Shown in pieces: positions 38,624-47,349 of a stretch of 64,000 bases of DNA (position 1 is its first letter; the number at the start of each line of letters is the position of its first letter). This DNA comes from Ulvibacter algarum (GTDB taxonomy: Bacteria > Bacteroidota > Bacteroidia > Flavobacteriales > Flavobacteriaceae). The position numbers and the translations under genes were made by a program. The notes below the pieces were generated by a model that did no database searches, was not told the DNA's origin, and worked only from the letters and a program-made list of their open reading frames with translations. Location: the NCBI GenBank assembly GCA_947488905.1, contig CANLBJ010000006.1, positions 1 through 64,000 of the forward strand, in the 5' to 3' direction.

Positions 38624-39346
38624 ATGGCAGCAGTTTTGTACCAATTTACGATTATCGTTCCTGTTTATAATGAGCAGGATAACCTCGCTCGTGTGGAGCA
38701 AGAGCTATTGTCTTACCTAAATGTGGCGAGCAAAAAAACGGCTGTGCTCTTTGTTAATGACGGCTCTAAAGATGATAGTCAAGCAATGATCGAAGCTATT
38801 TGCTCAAGAAATACGGCTTTTTCCTACATATCTTTTAAAGAAAACAGAGGCTTAAGCACTGCCATTAAAGCTGGTTTTGATACCATAAACACAGAGTTAG
38901 TAGGCTACATAGATAGTGATTTACAAACAACACCTGCAGATTTTAATATCTTATTAGAAAAAATAGGTGAGTATGACTTAGTAACTGGAGTTAGAAATAA
39001 TAGACAAGATAATTTTATTAAAAACATTTCATCTAAAATTGCTAACGGCATACGTCGTGCTTTTACAAATGACGGTATGGACGATTCTGGTTGCCCTCTA
39101 AAAGTTATAAAAACAGAGTACGCAAAAAAAATACCAATGTTTAAAGGGCTTCATAGATTTTTGCCGGCGATGATTCTATTACAAAACGGAAAGATCACAC
39201 AAATACCTATTCAACATTTTCCGCGTGTGGCAGGTAAAGCAAAATATGGGGTTTGGAATAGATTATTTGGCCCTCTCGCAGATTGTTTTGCATATTTGTG
39301 GATGAAAAAGAAATATATGAACTATGATGTGGCAAAAAGAGGATGA
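38624..39346 (+). CDS. GT2 glycosyltransferase, polyprenyl-phosphate sugar synthase type
   Basis: A 240-residue GT-A fold enzyme of the DPM1/undecaprenyl-phosphate type, without membrane helices. It has FTIIVPVYNEQDNL, VNDGSKDDS, NRGLSTAIKAGFD, the metal motif YIDSDLQTTP and QHFPRVAGKAKYG. It probably makes a polyprenyl-phosphate-linked sugar at the inner face of the membrane. It overlaps the LAB_N gene by 4 bp (ATGA) and is first of a three-gene operon with a GT39 that would use the lipid-linked sugar. Confidence 0.9.
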   Translation: MAAVLYQFTIIVPVYNEQDNLARVEQELLSYLNVASKKTAVLFVNDGSKDDSQAMIEAICSRNTAFSYISFKENRGLSTAIKAGFDTINTELVGYIDSDLQTTPADFNILLEKIGEYDLVTGVRNNRQDNFIKNISSKIANGIRRAFTNDGMDDSGCPLKVIKTEYAKKIPMFKGLHRFLPAMILLQNGKITQIPIQHFPRVAGKAKYGVWNRLFGPLADCFAYLWMKKKYMNYDVAKRG

Positions 39347-39978
39347 TAGAAGCCTTTAGCTATATTACTATTATTGGATTTATAGGACAAGGGTTATTTT
39401 TTAGCCGCTTTTTGTTTCAGTTAATTCTTTCAGAAAAAAGCAAAAAAATAGTAACGCCTTCCATTTTCTGGAAACTGAGCTTACTTGCTTCCATCATTTT
39501 CTTTATTTATGGATATTTAAGAGAAGATTTTGCCATTATGCTTGGGCAATGTTTTACCTATTTTATTTATATACGTAATTTACAACTGCAAGGAGAATGG
39601 AAAAAACTACCTTCCATTTTTCAAATCCTACTTTTTGTATTTCCTATAAGTATAGGAACTTACGCTCTAATTAATGGGATGGATTTTGATGTTTTTTTTA
39701 ACAACCAAAATATCCCAAAATGGCTATTAACATTAGGTATTGTAGCTCAATTAGTTTTTATTTTTAGGTTTGTTTATCAATGGATCTCATCTGAAAAACA
39801 CAAAAAATCTCACTTGCCGCTTGGGTTTTGGGTGATTAGCTTAATGGGTTCTTCTTTAATCTTAACCTACTCTATTTTTAGAGAAGACCTTGTACTGTTC
39901 TTAGCACATTCTATAGGGATGCTAGTCTATGCGAGAAACATTTTTTTATGGAAAAAAGAGCAAAAAAATGAAGCCTGA
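39343..39978 (+). CDS. Duplicated LAB_N-domain membrane protein
   Basis: A 211-residue membrane protein made of two copies of the lipid-A-disaccharide-synthase N-terminal domain (LAB_N). Copy 1 has IGQGLFFSRFLFQLILSEKSK and FIYGYLREDFAIMLGQCFTYFIYIRNL. Copy 2 has VAQLVFIFRFVYQWISSEKHK and LTYSIFREDLVLFLAHSIGMLVYARN. Each copy has three hydrophobic helices. It sits between a GT2 and a GT39 gene, overlapping both (4 and 11 bp). In such modules this protein is thought to help membrane transfer of the lipid-linked sugar; not proven here. Confidence 0.88.
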   Translation: MIEAFSYITIIGFIGQGLFFSRFLFQLILSEKSKKIVTPSIFWKLSLLASIIFFIYGYLREDFAIMLGQCFTYFIYIRNLQLQGEWKKLPSIFQILLFVFPISIGTYALINGMDFDVFFNNQNIPKWLLTLGIVAQLVFIFRFVYQWISSEKHKKSHLPLGFWVISLMGSSLILTYSIFREDLVLFLAHSIGMLVYARNIFLWKKEQKNEA

Positions 39979-41599
39979 GACCAAACATATCTTGTGGCTC
40001 ATTACAGCTTGTGTTGCCATCTTTTTTGTACATCTAGACGCGTTGCCCATAAACATTATGGAAGCTCGCAATTTTATTACTGCAAGAGAAATGTTACTAG
40101 ATGACAACTGGATTTTAACCACAATTAACGGTGAAGCTAGGTATCAAAAACCTCCACTTCCTACATGGCTCACGGCTATATCTGCTAGCATTTTTAGTAT
40201 AAAATCTCTGTATGCTTTACGCTTGCCAGCGGTGTTAATGGCAATATTTGGTGTTTGTTTCTTTTATCGTTTAGTGCGCTTAGTAACAAACAAAAATGAG
40301 CTTTCTTTTATTAGTTCATTAGTACTCATCACATCATTTTATTTCACATTTGCAGGCCGTAATGGACAGTGGGACATCTTTACCTATGGGTTTATGATTG
40401 CCGCTATATATTATCTATTTCAGTTTTTTAAAACTTCAGAAAAATTAGTTCGCAACGCTTTATTGACTGCCCTTTTTATTGGACTTTCGTTTATGAGCAA
40501 AGGTCCTGTTTCTCTGTATACTCTTCTATTGCCATTTATAATTTCATACGGTATTGTTTTTGGCTTTAAAGCATATAATAAAAAATGGGGGCTAACGGCA
40601 CTAATAGTTGTCATTGCGCTATTAATATCTGGTTGGTGGTATGCCTACACATATATTTATGACGTAGCAAACTCATCTGTAATCTTAGAGAAAGAAACCA
40701 CAAACTGGAGCAACTATAATGTTAAACCATTTTACTATTACTGGGACTTTTTTATTCAAACGGGAGTATGGATTCTGCCAGCACTTGTGAGTTTATTATA
40801 CCCTTATTTAAAAGATAGAGTGGCGCATAAAAAAGGATACCAACTTAGTTTATTATGGACTCTTACCGCAGTTGTTTTACTATCTATAATACCAGAGAAG
40901 AAGCACAGATACTTATTACCGGTTATCATACCATTTGCATTAAACATAGGGTTTTACATAGAATATCTCTTTAGGCATTTTTCTGAAATGCGACGCATTA
41001 AAGAAACTAGCCCTGTCTATTTACAATTTGGTGCTATCTCTATTGTTGGCCTTTTAACGCCATTTGCGGCAGGCTATTATTTTTGGGATCAAATAGGCAA
41101 TCTTTGGCCTTGGTTTCTATTATTATCCCTCTCTGTATTTATAGGAGGATGTTATATCCTGTATCATTTAATATATAGAAACATTAAAACCGTTTTTTAT
41201 ACAAGCATCTTTTTTATTGCTGCGGTTATGGTATTTGGGCTGCCTTTAATAAGCCTTTTAAATACTAACAGCGCTCATAAAGAGATGTACACATTAGCAA
41301 GCTGGGAGCAAGAGAACAACATCAAGGTATATGAATACTCAATACCAACACCAGAGTTTTTATGGCAATATGGTGATAAGATGGAAAGGATAAATGGCAA
41401 TGACACTAAAGGTTTACTTAATAATACAAATACTATAGGTATTCTGGTTCACGAAAAAGCCCTCCCAAAATTTAAAGAAGAGTTCCAGCTATTTGAACTA
41501 AAAGTGGTAGATGAGTTTGATCTAAACCCGGTTTCAAAAGAAAAGAGGAAACATAATTTTAGACTACATCGTTACTTGTATCTCGTTAAGAAGAAGTAA
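39968..41599 (+). CDS. GT39/ArnT-like membrane glycosyltransferase
   Basis: A 543-residue GT-C enzyme with about twelve membrane segments. The N-terminal periplasmic loop has the acidic catalytic region NIMEARNFITAREML and QKPPLPTWLTAI, as in ArnT/PMT proteins. YALRLPAVL and the FMSKGPVSL and EKKHRYLLP motifs follow. It would move a sugar from a polyprenyl-phosphate carrier to a lipid or protein acceptor at the periplasmic face. The ATG at 39968 (MKPETKHI) overlaps the LAB_N gene by 11 bp; a longer frame upstream is only read-through of that gene. Ends convergent with the PAP2 gene, overlapping it by 14 bp. Confidence 0.88.
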   Translation: MKPETKHILWLITACVAIFFVHLDALPINIMEARNFITAREMLLDDNWILTTINGEARYQKPPLPTWLTAISASIFSIKSLYALRLPAVLMAIFGVCFFYRLVRLVTNKNELSFISSLVLITSFYFTFAGRNGQWDIFTYGFMIAAIYYLFQFFKTSEKLVRNALLTALFIGLSFMSKGPVSLYTLLLPFIISYGIVFGFKAYNKKWGLTALIVVIALLISGWWYAYTYIYDVANSSVILEKETTNWSNYNVKPFYYYWDFFIQTGVWILPALVSLLYPYLKDRVAHKKGYQLSLLWTLTAVVLLSIIPEKKHRYLLPVIIPFALNIGFYIEYLFRHFSEMRRIKETSPVYLQFGAISIVGLLTPFAAGYYFWDQIGNLWPWFLLLSLSVFIGGCYILYHLIYRNIKTVFYTSIFFIAAVMVFGLPLISLLNTNSAHKEMYTLASWEQENNIKVYEYSIPTPEFLWQYGDKMERINGNDTKGLLNNTNTIGILVHEKALPKFKEEFQLFELKVVDEFDLNPVSKEKRKHNFRLHRYLYLVKKK

Positions 41600-42158
41600 C
41601 CCACTTTGCTTTTACACGCAATACAAGTTTATAAAAACCCCATCCTATAAAGCTACCTATTATCATTCCGGTAATGACATCTAGCGGATAGTGAACCCCT
41701 AAATAAATACGACTGTAGCCTATAAGTACTGCCCAAGCCAACAAAAAAAATGGCAGATAATAATATTTAGATTTTAATAATAAGCCAACAAAAACAGCTG
41801 TCGCCATACTACTAGCTGCGTGCGCAGAAAAATAACCATAACGACCGCAGCGTTTAGCTACATATCGAATAAGGCTATCAAGTTCTTCTACTTGGCAAGG
41901 TCTAGGTCGCTTAAAGCCGTGCTTAAAAAGATTACCTAATTGATCTGTACAAGTGATCATTAAAGCAATTGCGACTAAAATAATCGCAGTTGTCTTTAAA
42001 CCAAACTGCCTATAAATTAAAACAAGCAGCAATATGTACAAAGGGATAGACGACCATTTTTCTGTCACAAAGAGCCAGAAACCGTCCCATGACGTAGCAC
42101 CTAATCTGTTTAAGAATAGGAATAACTCTGTGTCATATTTAAGCAGCTCTTCTAACAC
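41586..42158 (-). CDS. PAP2 family membrane phosphatase
   Basis: A 190-residue membrane phosphatase with the three PAP2 motifs: KHGFKRPRP, SAHAASS and SRIYLGVHYPLDV (catalytic His in the last two). Likely acts on lipid phosphates such as undecaprenyl pyrophosphate or lipid A. The start is GTG immediately after the TAA of the upstream 76-residue gene (TAAGTG), an extreme of translational coupling. It is convergent with and overlaps the GT39 gene, which fits a lipid-carrier role but does not prove one. Confidence 0.9.
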   Translation of the reverse strand: MLEELLKYDTELFLFLNRLGATSWDGFWLFVTEKWSSIPLYILLLVLIYRQFGLKTTAIILVAIALMITCTDQLGNLFKHGFKRPRPCQVEELDSLIRYVAKRCGRYGYFSAHAASSMATAVFVGLLLKSKYYYLPFFLLAWAVLIGYSRIYLGVHYPLDVITGMIIGSFIGWGFYKLVLRVKAKWVTSS

Positions 42159-42389
42159 TTATTGTTCTTCGTAGCGTTCTATTTCTCTATCGTAAAAAGC
42201 AGTTGCTTCTTTAATAAAGTTTTCTGTTTCTGTTTCTAGTTGCTTCTGGTCGTGCTCATCAAACTCTTCTAACCACTCTACCTCATCATCTTCTAGATTA
42301 ATGATAAAACGCGGAAACTCTGTATGAATTATAAAGATGGCAGTAGGATAATCACTATTATCGCCTAACAAGTATTTTGGAAATTGCAT
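42159..42389 (-). CDS. Small acidic protein of unknown function
   Basis: A 76-residue soluble protein, MQFPKYLLGDNSDYPTAIFI, then IHTEFPRFIINLEDDEVEWL and a long acidic helix ending REIERYEEQ. No family name recalled with certainty. Its stop codon directly abuts the PAP2 GTG start, so the two are translated from one mRNA. Confidence 0.75.
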   Translation of the reverse strand: MQFPKYLLGDNSDYPTAIFIIHTEFPRFIINLEDDEVEWLEEFDEHDQKQLETETENFIKEATAFYDREIERYEEQ

Positions 42390-42417
42390 ATTCTTAACTC
42401 TATTTTAATTTTATAAT

Positions 42418-42463
42418 ATTTCTGTAGAAATCACCTTTAAACTAAAGGTTTACAAACAGAAAT
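42418..42463 (-). terminator. Nested hairpin at the end of the MATE gene
   Basis: Outer arms ATTTCTGT (42418-42425) and ACAGAAAT (42456-42463) enclose a second stem CCTTTA / TAAAGG. The MATE stop codon touches the right arm. Probable terminator on the minus strand, although the T-run is weak. Confidence 0.55.
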
Positions 42464-43854
42464 TAGTTTTGTTGTAATGACTGGTTATCGTTCTTCAATT
42501 TTTTTGAAAGATAATTAAATCTCATAAATAGTAAAACTCCTGAAACCGTTAAGCCCGCTAGAAGTCCTATCCAGATCCCCTTACTACCATAATCTGTATA
42601 TAAACCTAGGTAATAAGAAATAGGAAAACCTACCATCCAGTAAGCTACAAAGGTTATTACGGTTGGTATCATTACATCTTGCATACCTCGCAAAGCACCT
42701 AATGCCACCACCTGTATAGTATCTGATATTTGAAACACAGCTGCAATTAACAATAACGTAGCGGCAATACTAGCTACTTCTGTGTTATCTGCTAACTCTG
42801 CAATGTTTTCATAATCTAAATAAATTTTAGGCAACGCCTGGTGAAACACAATGAAAAACAGAGCAAATACAATTGCCATAATAGTAGACAATAAAAAGAT
42901 AGAAAAGGCTATTCTTCTTAAATCATCAAAACGTTGCAAACCTTTTTGATTTCCTACTCGTATCATAGCCACCACACTAAAGCCCATTGCTACCATAAAA
43001 GTCATTGATGACATATTTAAGGCAATCTGGTTTGCCGCTTGTGGGTTTTTACCTAATATCCCTGAAAGCCATATAGCTGCGGTAAAAATAGCTACTTCAA
43101 AAAACATTTGCATTGCAGATGGCACCCCTAATTTTAAGACCTTTAACAACATCTTTTTTGATAGCTGAAACAGTTTAATACCTACTACAAAAAGATGTGC
43201 CTTGTTGTTTTTATATAATAAATACCAAAGAAACAAGACCATTATTACTCTAGAAGCAAGCGTTCCTATTGCAGCACCTACAATACCTAATTCTGGTGCG
43301 CTAAACTTCCCAAAAATAAACATATAGTTAAGCAATACATTTACAAGGTTTGCCACAATGGTAGCATACATAGGATATCGTGTGAGTGATAACCCATCAC
43401 TAAATTGCTTAAAAGCTTGAAAAACTATAAGCGGAAACAAAGACACCGCAACAAGATTAAGATACGGCATTGCGAGCGCAACCACTTCTGCTGGCTGTCC
43501 CATATGATACATAATTGGTTTTGCTAAAAAGATAACAGCAACTAAAAATGCGCCCAAAACAGTACACAAAAACAAACCATGCTTAAATGATGATTTTCCT
43601 TGATCAAAATTATCTTCTGCATCTGCCTCTGCAACAAGTGGCGTGATAGCTGTAGAAAAGCCAATACCTAATGACATAGCTATAAACATAAAACTATTAC
43701 CCAAAGACACTGCAGCTAACTCTGCTGTACCTATTTGACCCACCATTATATTATCTACAAGAGCTACAACAGTATGACCTAGCATCCCTAGTATTACTGG
43801 GACTGCAAGCTTAAAATTATATTTAAATTCGCGAGTATATTGTGAAAGTGACAA
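42463..43854 (-). CDS. MATE family efflux transporter
   Basis: A 463-residue multidrug and toxin extrusion protein with about twelve membrane segments in two similar halves, starting PVILGMLGHTVVALVDNIMVGQIG and repeating in the second half (LKLGVPSAMQMFFEVAIFTAAIW). Sodium- or proton-driven export of cationic drugs is the family role. The start is TTG with no nearby in-frame ATG. A -7 element lies at 43872-43879. Monocistronic. Confidence 0.93.
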   Translation of the reverse strand: MSLSQYTREFKYNFKLAVPVILGMLGHTVVALVDNIMVGQIGTAELAAVSLGNSFMFIAMSLGIGFSTAITPLVAEADAEDNFDQGKSSFKHGLFLCTVLGAFLVAVIFLAKPIMYHMGQPAEVVALAMPYLNLVAVSLFPLIVFQAFKQFSDGLSLTRYPMYATIVANLVNVLLNYMFIFGKFSAPELGIVGAAIGTLASRVIMVLFLWYLLYKNNKAHLFVVGIKLFQLSKKMLLKVLKLGVPSAMQMFFEVAIFTAAIWLSGILGKNPQAANQIALNMSSMTFMVAMGFSVVAMIRVGNQKGLQRFDDLRRIAFSIFLLSTIMAIVFALFFIVFHQALPKIYLDYENIAELADNTEVASIAATLLLIAAVFQISDTIQVVALGALRGMQDVMIPTVITFVAYWMVGFPISYYLGLYTDYGSKGIWIGLLAGLTVSGVLLFMRFNYLSKKLKNDNQSLQQN

Positions 43855-43871
43855 TCTGGTTATTTTTTAGG

Positions 43872-43879
43872 CAAAAGTA
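43872..43879 (-). promoter_or_regulatory. MATE gene promoter -7 element
   Basis: On the minus strand TACTTTTG, perfect TAnnTTTG match, 17 bp before the TTG start. Confidence 0.45.
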
Positions 43880-44091
43880 GTCAACCTTGTCTGTAATTTT
43901 ATTAAAATGTATATTTATCTTATATTAAAAAAGAAGCACTATTTTAGGAAGACATGACAAACATAAACCAATAGCAAATCTATAATAATCGTGAATAATG
44001 CAGTAAGCGAAGCGAACGGTCGTGACTCAAACCGTCTCTTGAAATATTTAACCTAGTTTTCAAAATTCTACCCAAACTCAATTAACAAGAT

Positions 44092-44547
44092 ATGCAATAT
44101 AAAGCCGAAACCGTAGATGAATATATAAACCAACTCCCAGAGGAACGACAAGTTGTTTTAAAAAAACTACGGAAATTAGCTGGCGAAAAACTACCCTCTG
44201 GTTTTCAAGAAGCCTTAAATTACGGAATGCCTGGATGGGTGGTACCGCACACAACTTATCCTGACGGTTATCATTGTGACCCAAAATTACCTTTACCTTT
44301 TTTAAGTATTGCTTCTCAAAAAAACTTTGTTGCGGTATATCATATGGGTATTTATAGTGACCCAGCATTGTTAGAATGGTTTACAACTGAATACCCAAAA
44401 CACGTAAAAACAAAACTTGATATGGGTAAAAGTTGCATTCGGTTTAAGAAAATGGAAACGATACCTTATGACTTGTTAGGTGAGCTCTTTTCTAGAATGA
44501 CAGTGCAAGACTGGGTTACCAAATATGAAAACACATTTAAAAAATAG
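44092..44547 (+). CDS. DUF1801 protein
   Basis: A 151-residue soluble protein with the DUF1801 (YdhG-like) pattern: TVDEYINQLPEERQVVLKKL at the start, then FQEALNYGMPGWVV, PLPFLSIASQKNFVAVYHMG, and MGKSCIRFKKMETIPYDLL. The family is widespread; its function is not established. The stop TAG shares its last base with the GTG start of the next gene. Confidence 0.88.
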   Translation: MQYKAETVDEYINQLPEERQVVLKKLRKLAGEKLPSGFQEALNYGMPGWVVPHTTYPDGYHCDPKLPLPFLSIASQKNFVAVYHMGIYSDPALLEWFTTEYPKHVKTKLDMGKSCIRFKKMETIPYDLLGELFSRMTVQDWVTKYENTFKK

Positions 44548-45338
44548 TGACCTATCCCCTATCGCATTTTATAAACTTGCCTGAGCTACATTTACCTTCG
44601 GAAATATTAAATCTTGAACCTTTTAGGCTTTCTCAAGTTACTATGGTTAATGATCTCTTGGTTGAAACACCAAATATCATTATTGGTAAACAAGGAGAAT
44701 TCCTTTTTTCTGAAACTATAAAGGCGGCTTTAGACTACACCATACTTGCTCAAAATATTCAGATTAATCACAAGAAAATTACTGTTGGTGAGCTAGACTA
44801 CCTTATTAAAGATAACACCACAAACAAAACCATTCATACAGAACTTGCTTGCAAATTTTACCTGTTAAAAGAAGATCAGCACCAGCAACTAGAAGGACAA
44901 TGGATAGGCCCTAATCTTAAAGATACCTTACTCGACAAAGTCACTAAGTTTAATGAACACCAGTTTCCTTTAATTAACCATGTGGCAACAAAAGAGATAC
45001 TGTCAAGCCTTAATATTTCCGAAGCAATAGAACAACAATACTGCATAAAAGCAAAACTATTTGTACCTGAAAACCTAGTATTAAATTTGCCAGAGTATTA
45101 TAAAAACTGTGTGGTTGGTGTCTGGAAAAAGGTTAAAAATCTCAAACTAAAAGACAAGGCCACTTATGCCATCCCAACTAAAAGAGAATGGCTATTACCC
45201 GTTGACAATGTTGAGAATTGGTTTTCTAGTGATGACATTTCAGCAATGATAAATGAACAAATCTCGCATAAAAAATCGCCATTAATCTATGAGAAAAATG
45301 GCGATAGTATTACTTCTTTCTTTGTTGTGTGGTGGTAA
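44547..45338 (+). CDS. DUF1853 protein
   Basis: A 263-residue protein with GTG start overlapping the DUF1801 stop by one base. It has the DUF1853 core IIGKQGEFLFSETIKAALD and KKITVGELDYLI, then TIHTELACKFYLL, which resembles a restriction-like nuclease fold (E, then D/E-xK spacing). That nuclease idea is inference. Ends before the Pmp3 gene with 118 bp between. Confidence 0.85.
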   Translation: MTYPLSHFINLPELHLPSEILNLEPFRLSQVTMVNDLLVETPNIIIGKQGEFLFSETIKAALDYTILAQNIQINHKKITVGELDYLIKDNTTNKTIHTELACKFYLLKEDQHQQLEGQWIGPNLKDTLLDKVTKFNEHQFPLINHVATKEILSSLNISEAIEQQYCIKAKLFVPENLVLNLPEYYKNCVVGVWKKVKNLKLKDKATYAIPTKREWLLPVDNVENWFSSDDISAMINEQISHKKSPLIYEKNGDSITSFFVVWW

Positions 45339-45456
45339 AGCACCTTTAAAACTATAATTTTGATAGCTTAATAAAATCTTAATTGATAAATTTTTAAGAA
45401 TTTTTAAATATCCTTTTGTTAGTTTGGTGTTATACTAATCAATACTATTATAAACT

Positions 45457-45609
45457 ATGAGCCTTTTAACAATTATTCTCAACTTATTTATTCCGCCACT
45501 TTCGGTTTTCTTAAAACACGGTTTAGGTGGCAAGTTTTTAATTAACCTTATTCTAACCTTAATTTTTTGGCTGCCGGGGGTGATACACGCCTTTATGGTT
45601 ACAGATTAA
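45457..45609 (+). CDS. Pmp3/UPF0057-family membrane peptide
   Basis: A 50-residue protein with two membrane helices: NLFIPPLSVFLKHGLGGKFL, then INLILTLIFWLPGVIHAF. The PPLSVFL...G and FLPG-type motif (FWLPGVIHA) identify the Pmp3/YqaE family, linked with membrane potential and stress in other organisms. It is followed at once by a strong terminator. Confidence 0.92.
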   Translation: MSLLTIILNLFIPPLSVFLKHGLGGKFLINLILTLIFWLPGVIHAFMVTD

Positions 45610-45653
45610 AAAAAAAGCTCTAAAACTTTTAAAAGTTTTGGAGCTTTTTTTTT
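45608..45653. terminator. Bidirectional terminator, Pmp3 gene / M28 peptidase gene
   Basis: Stem AAAGCTCTAAAACTTTT / AAAAGTTTTGGAGCTTT (one wobble) with a T9 run on the plus strand and a T-run on the minus strand. Confidence 0.9.
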
Positions 45654-45667
45654 AATCAAATATTTTA

Positions 45668-47080
45668 TTAATTTTTTATAGTTGTCATTTCGGTTTTTGT
45701 ACCGTGAGTATCCATTAAATACACAAGACTTGCCATTGCAGCACCACCTAGTTCTAGTTCTCGTTTATTAACGGCATCAAATGTATCACTAGCTGCGTGA
45801 TGATGGTCAAAATAACGTTGAGAATCTGGGCGCAATCCTGCGAGTACCATCCCTTCTTCTTTAAGCGGACCAATATCTGCGCCGCTGCCTCCTTTTTCAA
45901 AATAATGAATTAAGTATGGCTTAAATAATGGTTTCCAGCTTTCTACTTGTGCGAAGTTAGCATCGTCAAGGTCAAACGAGAACCCACGCGGCGTAAAACC
46001 TCCTGCATCACTCTCTAGCGCAAAGACATGTTTTTCGTTTTTTAATCTTGCTTCTTCTGCATATTTCTTTCCACCTCTTAGACCGTTCTCTTCATTCATA
46101 AAAAGAACTACGCGTATACTGTGTTTAGGCTTATATCCTATTTGTTTAAAAAGACGTAACACCTCCATAGATTGTACTACTCCCGCGCCATCATCGTGTG
46201 ATCCATCTCCTAAATCCCAAGAATCTAAATGTCCGCCTACAACCATATAACGATTAGGGTATTGCGTTCCTGTGATCTCGCCCACCACATTATGGCTTAA
46301 AACATCATCATAGGTTTTACAGTTTTGTTTAAAATAAAAATATAGTGACGGTAATATTTTCAAAGCACTACTTAAGTAGTCTGCGCCGTTTGTACTTATA
46401 GCACACGCTGGTATGCGTTGGTCTACAGGTGTATCACCGTAGCTCATTGATCCTGTGTGCGGAAAATCGTCTGAACGAAGATTCATAGAGCGAACTACTA
46501 CTGCTACCGCACCATACTTTGCTGCTTCCATAGCACCTGCATAGCGCTGGTCTACACAACCACCGTAAGCTGCAAATGTGTTTACAAGATCTGCTTGCAT
46601 AGGGCGATTATAGAATACAATCTTGCCTTCTATTTTTTCGCGCCCCAAAGTAGCAAGTTCCTCTAGACTAGTCACTTCTATTAATTGTGCTTTAATACCC
46701 AGTTTTGGTGTAGGCACAGAACCACCCAAAGCACAAATATCTGTAGTAGAAGTTTGCCCCGGACCTGTCTCTATGTAGGCATATTCTTTTTGGCCTCGCG
46801 TCCATTTTGGGACCAATACAGGTTGTAACCAAACTTTATCTAAGCCTAAGACTTCAAGTTCTTCTTTAGTGTATTTAACGGCCTTTTCTGCATTATAAGA
46901 TCCAGAAAGCCTTCCTCCTATTTCATTAGACAGATGGTCTAGCCAGTCATAACTTTTACCATCAAGTAATGCGGTGTTATAAATAGACTTTATAAGGGTA
47001 GAATCTTTTTTAAAACTTGTTTGTGCTTGCAGTATGCTTACCGCAAAAACAAGCGTGAGGGTGATTATCGTTCTTTTCAT
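45668..47080 (-). CDS. M28 family metallopeptidase (carboxypeptidase Q-like)
   Basis: A 470-residue exported zinc peptidase. Signal peptide 1-19 (FAVSILQAQ), PA-type insertion about 130-230, then the M28 catalytic domain: GGHLDSWDLGDGSHDDGAG (His and Asp zinc ligands, near 285-300), MNEENGLRGG (Glu base and ligand, near 327) and a final histidine near 430 in FDHHHAASDTF. Located in the periplasm or outside and presumably feeding on peptides. Monocistronic. Confidence 0.92.
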   Translation of the reverse strand: MKRTIITLTLVFAVSILQAQTSFKKDSTLIKSIYNTALLDGKSYDWLDHLSNEIGGRLSGSYNAEKAVKYTKEELEVLGLDKVWLQPVLVPKWTRGQKEYAYIETGPGQTSTTDICALGGSVPTPKLGIKAQLIEVTSLEELATLGREKIEGKIVFYNRPMQADLVNTFAAYGGCVDQRYAGAMEAAKYGAVAVVVRSMNLRSDDFPHTGSMSYGDTPVDQRIPACAISTNGADYLSSALKILPSLYFYFKQNCKTYDDVLSHNVVGEITGTQYPNRYMVVGGHLDSWDLGDGSHDDGAGVVQSMEVLRLFKQIGYKPKHSIRVVLFMNEENGLRGGKKYAEEARLKNEKHVFALESDAGGFTPRGFSFDLDDANFAQVESWKPLFKPYLIHYFEKGGSGADIGPLKEEGMVLAGLRPDSQRYFDHHHAASDTFDAVNKRELELGGAAMASLVYLMDTHGTKTEMTTIKN

Positions 47081-47349
47081 CTATAAAAAATATTATTAAA
47101 GTAGCGAATTAAATGCCCCTACTATTTCTCTTTAATAAGACGACATTTTGTTAGCAACGTCTCATACCCGAAAAATACAAAACTTAGTGTCGATGTGCTA
47201 GAGTGGGGATTGTTTTATTACTTCGGAAATATTATGTTTTTTTTTAATGTAGAAAACTGTTTATAAATTTATGATTTACATATGGTTATATAGCCCGCTT
47301 CTATCATTTTGATTTCTTTATATCTTTTAGATCAAATTAGTGATTACAT

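Noticed and set aside
43975-44040. GC-rich stretch before the DUF1801 gene as a tRNA or attachment site
   Set aside because: It only shows a weak ACGGT / ACCGT stem; no tRNA arms, anticodon loop or duplicated att core.
44547-45338. DUF1801/DUF1853 pair as a toxin-antitoxin or restriction system
   Set aside because: Neither gene shows a catalytic motif that can be firmly assigned, and no methylase is near.
47081-47349. Small RNA or gene between the M28 peptidase and the DTW gene
   Set aside because: Only one TTTCCGAAG copy and a weak AGACG / CGTCT stem; no promoter-terminator pair or open frame.
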